A DNA stretch of 64,000 nucleotides, from contig JANSYI010000003.1 of NCBI GenBank assembly GCA_024742475.1, positions 248,001 through 312,000 on the forward strand, given 5' to 3'. The notes beneath the pieces were generated by a model that did no database searches, was not told the origin of the DNA, and saw only the letters and a list, made by a program, of their open reading frames with translations. Below, in pieces: positions 57,616-64,000 of this stretch (positions are counted from its first letter, which is position 1; each line of letters begins with the position of its first letter). The stretch is from a bacterium (GTDB lineage Bacteria; Myxococcota_A; Polyangia; Nannocystales; Nannocystaceae). The position numbers and the translations under genes are program-made.

Positions 57616-57738
57616 TGGAGCGTCCTCGGACGTTGACGATTCTTTCTCCCCTCGACCTCCAGTCACGTGCGCCTGTCCTCTCCCCTCGAAGGACGAGGGG
57701 ACGCGAACTATATCAGTGGCCCGCCCGGCCTTGTGTCG

Positions 57739-58422
57739 TCACTCGCCCTGACGCTGCATCCACTGCGCGAGCGTCGAGGCCACGCCGTCCAGCACCTCCT
57801 CGGAGGTCCGGCCGCTGCGCTTGGGCACCGCCAGGGAGTGGTCGCCCCCGTCGACGATGTGCACGGTGGCCTGCGCGCCCAGCCCTTCGATGACCGGCTG
57901 CAGGAGGTCGAGCGAGGCGAGCCGATCGCGGGTCCCCTGAACGAAAAGCATCGGTACGGAGACGTCGGACAAGTGGGCGGCTCGCTCGTCGGACGGCTTG
58001 CCCGCGGGGTGGAGGGGGAAGCCGAGGAAGGCGAGCCCCCGGACGCCGGGCATGGGCGCCTGTGCCATCGCGCGGGAGGTCATGCGTCCACCCATCGACT
58101 TGCCGCCCGCGAACACCGGGAGGCCACGAGCCCGCCCCAGGGCGACCTCGGCCGCGGCCGTCAGCGTGGCGCGCAGTACCTTCTCGCCGTCGGGTCGCCG
58201 AGAGCCCGCCTGCATGTAGGGGAACATGAACCGCAGCGTCGCCACGCCGTGGCGGGCCAGGGCGTCGGCCATCGCGATCATGAACGGGTGCTCCATGCCC
58301 GCGCCGGCCCCGTGGGCGAGCACGTACACCGCCTTGGCGCCACGGGGCCGCTGCCACAGGGCGTCGACGTCGGGTCGGCTCGTGTCACCGGGAAACGTCA
58401 GGGGCACGGGGGCGCTCGGCAT
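57739..58422 (-). CDS. Alpha/beta hydrolase (dienelactone hydrolase-like)
   Basis: A 227-residue hydrolase of the KANL3/Tex30-like type. HGAGAGMEHP forms the oxyanion region, GKS-MGGR carries the nucleophile Ser, GTRD the acid and GGDHSL the His. Its ATG shares a base with the ligD stop (TGATG), so it is co-translated with LigD. A role in NHEJ is not evident; a general esterase or phosphatase-like hydrolase is equally possible. Confidence 0.88.
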   Translation of the reverse strand: MPSAPVPLTFPGDTSRPDVDALWQRPRGAKAVYVLAHGAGAGMEHPFMIAMADALARHGVATLRFMFPYMQAGSRRPDGEKVLRATLTAAAEVALGRARGLPVFAGGKSMGGRMTSRAMAQAPMPGVRGLAFLGFPLHPAGKPSDERAAHLSDVSVPMLFVQGTRDRLASLDLLQPVIEGLGAQATVHIVDGGDHSLAVPKRSGRTSEEVLDGVASTLAQWMQRQGE

Positions 58423-60980
58423 CAGCCCGACGATTGCAGCAATCGGCCCAAGGCGTCGAGCGCTCGAGGCAAGTCCGGGCGCTCGCGCAGGACCGACGCG
58501 AATGGGTCCTCACCGAGACGCTCCATCCGAGCGCGCGCGTTGCGAATGTCGTAGGCGGTGGGGTCGAGCGTGGGCCCGAGCTCGTCCCAGCGCAGGGGCA
58601 TCGACACGGGCGCGCCAGGCCGAGGCCGCACGCAAAACGGGGAGACGAGGAGGCGCCCGTGGCCGTTTTGCAGTGCGTCGATGTAGACGCGGCCTCCGCG
58701 TGCTCGCATCGATCGTTGCACCGTGGCGATGTCGGGCAAGGCGGCAACCGCGACCTGGGCCAGCAGCTGCGCGAGCAGTCGGCACTGCTCGTAGGTGCAC
58801 TGGCGTCCCAGCGGCACCAGCACGTGCAGCCCCGTCGCGCCGCTCGTCTTGAGCACGTGCGGCAGCCCCAGCTCCTCGCAGAGCCCTCGCAGGTGCTCGG
58901 CGATCTGCACGACGTGGTCGAAGGGGGCCTCCTTGGGGTCGAGGTCGAGGATCGACCAGTCCGGGTGCTGCAGCGAAGCGAGTCGCGAGCCCCACACGTG
59001 CAGCGGGATGGTTCCCAGGTTCGCGACGTAGAGGAGGGCGTCGAGATCGTCGACGACGAAGTAGTGGATCTCCCGCTGCGCGTGCTCGCTCCACATCATG
59101 CGGGTGCGAATCCAGTCGGGCACGTGGGCGGGTGCGTTCTTTTGATAGAAGGATTTGCCGTCGATGCCATCGGGGTAGCGGGTGAGCACCAGCGGGCGGT
59201 CGCGCAGGTACGGCAGCAGCCAAGGGGCGATGTCTCGGTAGTACTCGAAGAGGTCTCGCTTGGTGTAGCCCGCCTCGGGCCAGAACACCTTGCCCGGGTT
59301 GGTGAGTACGACGTTGCGCGGACTGCTGCCCATCGCACCCTTGGGGGCAGGGGGCACCTGGGGTTCGGCCGAGGCCACCGGGACCGCCTCTGGGAGCATG
59401 CAGGCCTGTGGCGGGACGTCGCGGCGGATCCGGACGAACACGGGGTGGCGGAGGTTGCCGCCGTCGGTGACGTGCTTGTAGCGAATCTCGGCGACCAGGC
59501 GCGGCGCGACCCAGCACGCGTCCTTGGGCAGCCCGTCGCCTTCGACCGCGGGGGTGCTGCGGCCGAGGGCCTCGAGCTCGGCGTGCAGCGATCGCAGCGT
59601 CGCTGTATCGAATCCAGTGCCCACGCGGCCGACGCAGCGGAGGTTCTCGCCATCGTAGGTGCCCAGGACCAGCGCACCAAACCCGGGCCTGCGATCCGAC
59701 GCCTTGGTGTAGCCGACGATGACGAAGTCCCCCGTCTGCACCACCCGGACCTTCTGCCAGTCGTCGCACCGGCCCGCGACGTACGCCGACGCGGACCGCT
59801 TGGCGACGATGCCCTCGACCTCGAGCCGCCGGACGTGGTCCATCAGCGCCACGCCCTGCGCTTCGATGTGGTCGGTGTAGCGGATGACGCCCGCCGGGGG
59901 CAACAAGCGGCGCAGCAGCGCCTTGCGCTCGAGCAGCGGCAGCACGCGCGTGTCGTAGTCGTCGAAGGCGAGCAGGTCGAACGCGTAGAGCGTGACGGGG
60001 TGCTCGCGTGTCGCGGTCTCCACGTCCAGACCCCGCTGGAGCATCGCGCGCTTCTGCAGCCGCCCGAAGTTGGGGCGCGCGTCGTCGTCGAGCACCACGA
60101 CCTCGCCATCGAGCACGAACCGCCCGAAGGGCAGGGCTTCGAGCGCTCGGCGGACCTCCGGGAACGCGGCCGTCGCTTCCTTGCCGCTGCGATAGCGCAG
60201 CACCACGCCGTCATCGCTCTTGCCGCACAGTAGGCGGTAGCCGTCGTACTTGAGCTCGTAGAGCCACGCCTCATCGTCGAATGCGTCGTCGCGGGGCACG
60301 GCGAGCATGGGCGCGACGGTGCGAATGTCGACCGTGCGACGCGGTGCGTGGCCGACGATGGCCTCGCGAATCTCTCGGGCTCGGTCTTGTCCACCGGCGA
60401 GCTCCTCCACGGTCAGCCCCGAGAGGATGGAATGATCGTCGAAGTCGGACGCCCCCGGACGCGAGGCGTCGTCGGGCTTCTTGATCAACAGCCAGGCGTT
60501 CTCGCCGTGCTCCGAGCCCTTGGTCTTGACGAGTGTCCACACGCCTCGGAGCTTCTGTCCGCGAAGCTCGAAGAGAATCTTGTCGTCGGTGGGGGGCTCC
60601 AGCGGCGTCCACGTGCCTCGGTCCCACACGATCATCGCGCCGGCGCCGTAGTTCCCCTCGGGGATGACGCCTTCGAAGTGGATGTAGTCCAGCGGGTGGT
60701 CCTCGGTGCGCACCGCCAGTCGCTTGACGGTCGGGTCGAGTGACGGCCCTCGGGGGACGGCCCATGAGCGAAGCACTGCACCGAACTGCAGTCGGACGTC
60801 CCAGTGGAGCCGCCGCGCAGCGTGTTGTTGGATCACGAAGTGCCGCGGCGCGTCGGGCCGCGCGCGCGCCGAGGCGGCGGTTTCGCCGTCGAACGGCTCA
60901 CCCGTTCGGTCCGCGCTCCGCTTCGCACGGTAGCGCTCGAGTTCGGGCGCGCTCGCCTCGTTGTCGGACTTCTCGGTCAC
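58422..60980 (-). CDS. ligD: ATP-dependent DNA ligase D (PE-Lig-Pol)
   Basis: An 852-residue multifunctional NHEJ enzyme. Domain order is 3'-phosphoesterase (about 45-170; HFVIQQHAARRLHWDVRL with His and Asp ligands), ligase (about 220-520; adenylated K244 in ELKYDGYR and motif EGIVAKR), polymerase/primase (about 560-840; D679-L-D681-P and SGATGLHVLVPL). This is the Pseudomonas-type order, not the Pol-first mycobacterial one. Start is GTG 60980, only 28 bp from the divergent ku start. It trims, fills and seals broken ends bound by Ku. Confidence 0.97.
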   Translation of the reverse strand: MTEKSDNEASAPELERYRAKRSADRTGEPFDGETAASARARPDAPRHFVIQQHAARRLHWDVRLQFGAVLRSWAVPRGPSLDPTVKRLAVRTEDHPLDYIHFEGVIPEGNYGAGAMIVWDRGTWTPLEPPTDDKILFELRGQKLRGVWTLVKTKGSEHGENAWLLIKKPDDASRPGASDFDDHSILSGLTVEELAGGQDRAREIREAIVGHAPRRTVDIRTVAPMLAVPRDDAFDDEAWLYELKYDGYRLLCGKSDDGVVLRYRSGKEATAAFPEVRRALEALPFGRFVLDGEVVVLDDDARPNFGRLQKRAMLQRGLDVETATREHPVTLYAFDLLAFDDYDTRVLPLLERKALLRRLLPPAGVIRYTDHIEAQGVALMDHVRRLEVEGIVAKRSASAYVAGRCDDWQKVRVVQTGDFVIVGYTKASDRRPGFGALVLGTYDGENLRCVGRVGTGFDTATLRSLHAELEALGRSTPAVEGDGLPKDACWVAPRLVAEIRYKHVTDGGNLRHPVFVRIRRDVPPQACMLPEAVPVASAEPQVPPAPKGAMGSSPRNVVLTNPGKVFWPEAGYTKRDLFEYYRDIAPWLLPYLRDRPLVLTRYPDGIDGKSFYQKNAPAHVPDWIRTRMMWSEHAQREIHYFVVDDLDALLYVANLGTIPLHVWGSRLASLQHPDWSILDLDPKEAPFDHVVQIAEHLRGLCEELGLPHVLKTSGATGLHVLVPLGRQCTYEQCRLLAQLLAQVAVAALPDIATVQRSMRARGGRVYIDALQNGHGRLLVSPFCVRPRPGAPVSMPLRWDELGPTLDPTAYDIRNARARMERLGEDPFASVLRERPDLPRALDALGRLLQSSG

Positions 60981-61008
60981 CGGCCCTGCCGTCCGATACT
61001 ATGTTGGC

Positions 61009-61848
61009 ATGTCTCCACGTGCCATCTCCTCGGCCACGGTGGCGTTCGGGCTCGTCTCGATCCCGGTCAAGCTATTTCCGTCCGTGTCGCCCTCCGACGC
61101 GATCCGGTTCAACACGCTCCACGCCAAGTGCGGCACGCGGGTCAAGCAGCAGTTCTTCTGCCCCAAGGACGAGGAGGTCGTGCCCCGATCGGAGACGATC
61201 AAGGGGTACGAGTTCGCCAAGGGGCAGTACGTCACGTTCACCCCCGAGGAACTCAAGGCGGTCGAGGAGCAGTCCACCGGCAGCATCGACATCACCGAGT
61301 TCGTCCCGATCGAGACCGTCGACCCTCTTTATTACGCCAAGTCGTACTACGTGAACCCCGATGACTCCGCGGCGCGCGCCTATCAGCTGCTCGCCGCGGC
61401 GCTGCGCAAGACGGGGCTGGTCGCGCTCGCAAAGTACGCGGCCCGAGGCAAGCAATACCTCGTGCTCCTGCGGCCGATCCCCGAGGGCATCATCCTGCAG
61501 CAGTTGCACTATCCGGGCGAGGTGCGCTCGCTGGCCGAGGTGGGCATCCCCTACGCCGACGTCGACGACGGGGAGCTCGAGCTCGCCATGCGACTCATCG
61601 AGCAGAGCGCGCAGCAGACCTTCAACCCGGAGAAGTACACCGACGACGTCCGGGCGCGGGTCGAGGCCCTGATTGCGCGCAAGGTCGACGGCGAGGACAT
61701 CACCCAAGAGCCGACCGCAGACCCCAAGTCGCAGGTCATCGATCTGATGTCCGCGCTCAAGGAGAGCTTGGGTATGGGCCCCGAGGCCGATCGCGCCGAG
61801 TCGCAGACGCCCACGCCCGCGGACGACGAAGCGGCCGATGGGTCGTGA
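61009..61848 (+). CDS. ku: Ku protein for non-homologous end joining
   Basis: A 279-residue bacterial Ku, which forms a homodimeric ring on DNA ends and recruits LigD. ISSATVAFGLVSIPVKLFPS is the family N terminus; KQQFFCPKDEEVVPRSE and YPGEVRSLAEVG are core motifs. The C-terminal tail is acidic rather than the Lys-rich tail of some Ku proteins. ATG 61009 fits the family start. GATACT at 60995-61000 would place transcription at or just before the ATG. Confidence 0.96.
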   Translation: MSPRAISSATVAFGLVSIPVKLFPSVSPSDAIRFNTLHAKCGTRVKQQFFCPKDEEVVPRSETIKGYEFAKGQYVTFTPEELKAVEEQSTGSIDITEFVPIETVDPLYYAKSYYVNPDDSAARAYQLLAAALRKTGLVALAKYAARGKQYLVLLRPIPEGIILQQLHYPGEVRSLAEVGIPYADVDDGELELAMRLIEQSAQQTFNPEKYTDDVRARVEALIARKVDGEDITQEPTADPKSQVIDLMSALKESLGMGPEADRAESQTPTPADDEAADGS

Positions 61849-62596
61849 AGCCCAACCGGCCGGGCGATTCACGACGGTCGAGGTGGCGAGGCTGTGTGGG
61901 CTGTCGCCGACGTCGGTGCGTCGATGGGTCGCGCAGGGGTGGCTTCGTCCCGAACCCGGACCCCGGGGCCACCGCTTCGACTGGCACCACGTGATGTGGG
62001 TGCGGCGGTGCATGGATGTGCGCGGGTCGAGGCCGGGCCGGGCGGCCCGCCTGTTGGCCGACGCCGACGCGCGCGTCTGCGCCACGACCGGTGCGATCGT
62101 CGCGTTCGACGATAAGGGCGGCTTCGAGCCGGCGTCCCGACAGGGGGTGCTTCCATTCGACCGCGAACCGGCGGCGGTTCGACCGCTGCTGTCACAATCG
62201 CGGGCGTGGGAGGCCTTCGTGGCGGCTCGTGATGCGGGCGAGGTCGGGCAAGCCCAGGCGCTCCTCGAGCGATACCTACAGGCGTTTCCGACCCACGCGC
62301 AGGCATGGGTCGAGTGCGGCATGCTTCACCATCTCCGGGGCGCGCTGGACTCGGCCGTACTGTCTCTTCGCGAGGCCATTGCGCACGACGATTCCGCGCG
62401 AACACGGTTCCGTCTCGGCCTCGTGTACGAGGACCTGGAGCGCGACGCCGACGCGCTTGATGCCTACGCCGCCGCGGTCGCGCTCGACCCGGGCTTGGCC
62501 GATGCGCACTTCAACGCGGCGCGCGTGTGCGAGCGGCTCGGGGACCGCTTGCGCGCACTTCGGCACCTGCACGCCTATCGTCGTACGCGACGTTGA
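61838..62596 (+). CDS. MerR-type HTH protein fused to TPR repeats
   Basis: A 252-residue protein. Residues 11-70 form a MerR-like winged helix (FTTVEVARLCGLSPTSVRRWVAQGWL) and residues about 125-245 form three or four TPR units (AQALLERYLQAFPTHAQAW, ARTRFRLGLVYEDLERDADALDAY). No Cys metal-sensing site or gyrase-like effector domain is present. It starts 11 bp inside ku, so it is co-translated with it. It may regulate or act in end joining; no function is known. Confidence 0.8.
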   Translation: MGREAQPAGRFTTVEVARLCGLSPTSVRRWVAQGWLRPEPGPRGHRFDWHHVMWVRRCMDVRGSRPGRAARLLADADARVCATTGAIVAFDDKGGFEPASRQGVLPFDREPAAVRPLLSQSRAWEAFVAARDAGEVGQAQALLERYLQAFPTHAQAWVECGMLHHLRGALDSAVLSLREAIAHDDSARTRFRLGLVYEDLERDADALDAYAAAVALDPGLADAHFNAARVCERLGDRLRALRHLHAYRRTRR

Positions 62597-62620
62597 TGCA
62601 ACCTCGACCTCGAACGAGGG

Positions 62621-62656
62621 CCCGGAACAGGACCCGGAACAGGACCCGGAACAGGA
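62621..62656. repeat. Three tandem copies of a 12-bp unit
   Basis: CCCGGAACAGGA repeated exactly three times, followed by the partial unit CCAGG. It lies in the 144-bp gap before the hybrid kinase gene. Too short and regular for CRISPR; a slippage-prone spacer. Confidence 0.9.
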
Positions 62657-62740
62657 CCAGGTTCGGACGCACGTTCGCGGTGCGCACGACGGGTCGGGTG
62701 CATTATGATCCGAGGGCGGCTGGATGCCGCGTCCTTGGTC

Positions 62741-64000
62741 ATGCGGACACTCCTCGTCGAAGATGACGCCGCTCAGCGCACGCGGCTCCACACCGTCCTC
62801 GCCGAACTCGGCTTGGAGGTGGAGAGTCACGAGCGAGCCGAGCGCGCGCTGATGGAGCACGCCCGCCAACCATTCGACCTGTTCGTGATCGACTGGGTGC
62901 TGCCCGAGATGGATGGGCTTCAGCTCTGCCGCAAGATCCGCTCGATGCCCGGGGGAGACAAGCCCTACGTGCTGGTCGTCACCGGACGCGATGCGCCCGA
63001 GGACCTCGCGGCGGTGCTCGACGCGGGGGCCGACGACTACATCGCCAAGCCGCTGCACGTTGCCCTGTTGCAGACCCGGGTCCGCATCGCGCTGAGGCGC
63101 CTGGCGAGCGATGCCCGGCACCGTGCTGCGCAGGAGGCCCTGGCCCGGTCCGAGGCCGACTTCGGGCGGGTGATCGAGCGCTCACCCCTGGGCGTCGTGG
63201 CCGAGCGCGCCGGGGTCATCGTCTATGCGAATGCAGCTGCGGGCAGGACGTTCGGCACCAGCCCGCGTGCGCTGTGCGGAACGGCGATGGTCGACTTGGC
63301 GCAGCCCGAGTATCGGCATGTGGTTGCGCGTCGATCGGCCCGCTTCGAGCGCACGCAGGTGCCGCCTCCGGCGATGGAGATGGATCTGCGGCGTGTCGAC
63401 GGGGGAGTGTGCGTGGTCCGGTGCATTCCGGCGACGTCGGCCGTCTATCAAGGGCAGCGCGCTCTGTTCACGATCCTCGAGGACATCACCCAGCAGCGAC
63501 AGCTGCAGGCGAGCCTTCAGCAGGCCGACCGCCTGGCCTCGGTGGGATCCATGGCAGCGGGGGTTGCCCACGAGATCAACAACCCGCTCGCGTACGCCAT
63601 CACCAACCTCGAGCTCATGCAGGAGGCGTTGCAGGCCGCGGGCGACCGCGTCGACCCTGCGTTGCGCAAGCGGCTGTCGCAGATCATCGTGGACGCCCTC
63701 GATGGTAGCGAACGCGTGCGCCGGATCGTCGGCGACCTCAAGCGGTTCTCACGGACCGAAGAGGACGAGCCGGACCGGGCCGTCGACGTGCATGGGGTCC
63801 TCGACGTCGCGGTGGACATCTCGCGAAGCGAGATCAAGCACCGCGCGTGCCTCGTTCGCGCGTTCGACGAGGTCCCCGCCATTCGAGGCAACGAGGGCCG
63901 CCTGACGCAGGTCTTCGTGAACCTCCTGGTCAACGCCGCTCACGCGATCACGGAGGACAAGGAGGACGGCCGCATCGAGCTGAGCACGACGGTCGGCGAC
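62741..64000 (+). CDS. Receiver-PAS-histidine kinase (hybrid sensor), 3' end cut by window
   Basis: 420 codons visible, open to the right edge. The order is a receiver domain (1-115; phosphoacceptor D51 in VIDWVLPEMDG, acidic D8/D9, T81, K103), a coiled linker, a PAS domain (about 137-250) and a histidine kinase core with H277 in GVAHEINNPLAY and the N box with N394/N398 (FVNLLVNAA). The rest of the ATPase domain is beyond the window. A receiver at the N terminus is common in myxobacterial kinases. ATG 62741 is chosen; ATG 62705 is in frame and also possible. No promoter-specific partner is visible. Confidence 0.93.
   Translation, partial: MRTLLVEDDAAQRTRLHTVLAELGLEVESHERAERALMEHARQPFDLFVIDWVLPEMDGLQLCRKIRSMPGGDKPYVLVVTGRDAPEDLAAVLDAGADDYIAKPLHVALLQTRVRIALRRLASDARHRAAQEALARSEADFGRVIERSPLGVVAERAGVIVYANAAAGRTFGTSPRALCGTAMVDLAQPEYRHVVARRSARFERTQVPPPAMEMDLRRVDGGVCVVRCIPATSAVYQGQRALFTILEDITQQRQLQASLQQADRLASVGSMAAGVAHEINNPLAYAITNLELMQEALQAAGDRVDPALRKRLSQIIVDALDGSERVRRIVGDLKRFSRTEEDEPDRAVDVHGVLDVAVDISRSEIKHRACLVRAFDEVPAIRGNEGRLTQVFVNLLVNAAHAITEDKEDGRIELSTTVGD

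Noticed and set aside
62621..62656. Tandem 12-bp units considered as CRISPR or origin iterons
   Set aside because: Units are contiguous with no spacers and only three copies; no cas or replication gene is nearby.

Overview
The window is high-GC, densely coded DNA with almost no mobile-element signature. Six predicted lipoproteins carry a short signal peptide, a lipobox Cys and then a long low-complexity linker of Ser/Thr/Gly or Thr/Asp/Glu. Together with a futalosine-type menaquinone pathway, bacterial NHEJ genes, a 2.6-kilo-residue TPR protein and a RDD/SpoIIM/MoxR/DUF58 operon, this points to a myxobacterium (Myxococcota), most like the Nannocystis/Plesiocystis/Enhygromyxa branch. That placement is inference from gene style, not from a marker gene. 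No rRNA, tRNA, CRISPR array, transposase or phage gene was found.

Layout. 1-10900: an S9 (DPP IV-like) peptidase lipoprotein, FG-GAP and Ig-like lipoproteins, a Tat-exported serine hydrolase, an NhaC antiporter, an ANKH/MATE-like membrane protein and a lipoprotein with a ferritin-like domain. 10921-18301: bioB divergent from a pyruvate dehydrogenase operon (E1 alpha, E1 beta, E2) that is translationally coupled to mqnB; then mqnD (both futalosine-pathway genes) and a PduO-type cobalamin adenosyltransferase. 18459-25341: a six-gene chain (RDD, SpoIIM, membrane protein, DUF4129-DUF4350 fusion, MoxR ATPase, DUF58), every junction a 4-base overlap. 25319-25963: a redoxin lipoprotein whose resolving CxxC motif is written TGA-P-Y-C, with a perfect hairpin just downstream: a strong selenoprotein candidate. 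26031-29118: mdh, sucC, sucD with a terminator. 29201-36564: DedA-like protein, MscS channel, a paired hairpin repeat, an outer-membrane barrel coupled to a headless LysR-type DNA-binding protein, methionine aminopeptidase, a cupin and two lipoproteins.

36565-43649 looks like an iron (or other metal) acquisition locus: an AT-rich perfect palindrome upstream of a DUF4856 lipoprotein, a strong terminator, then imelysin-like lipoprotein, fatty-acid-hydroxylase-like membrane enzyme, ExbB, ExbD, TonB and a c-type cytochrome lipoprotein, mostly overlapping. 44261-49817: CpoB-like and LysM envelope proteins, a LysR/TSUP divergent pair and DprA. 49825-57615: the giant TPR protein. 57739-62596: an NHEJ locus (LigD with a coupled alpha/beta hydrolase, Ku divergent, and a MerR-HTH/TPR protein overlapping ku). 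62741-64000: a receiver-PAS-histidine kinase cut by the right edge.

The most important observation is the putative selenocysteine codon at 25670-25672 with its bSECIS-like hairpin at 25639-25655. Next are the metal-uptake locus with its operator-like palindrome, the DUF4129-DUF4350 fusion, the malate dehydrogenase active-site-loop insertion and the LysR DNA-binding-domain protein with its own T-N11-A palindrome.
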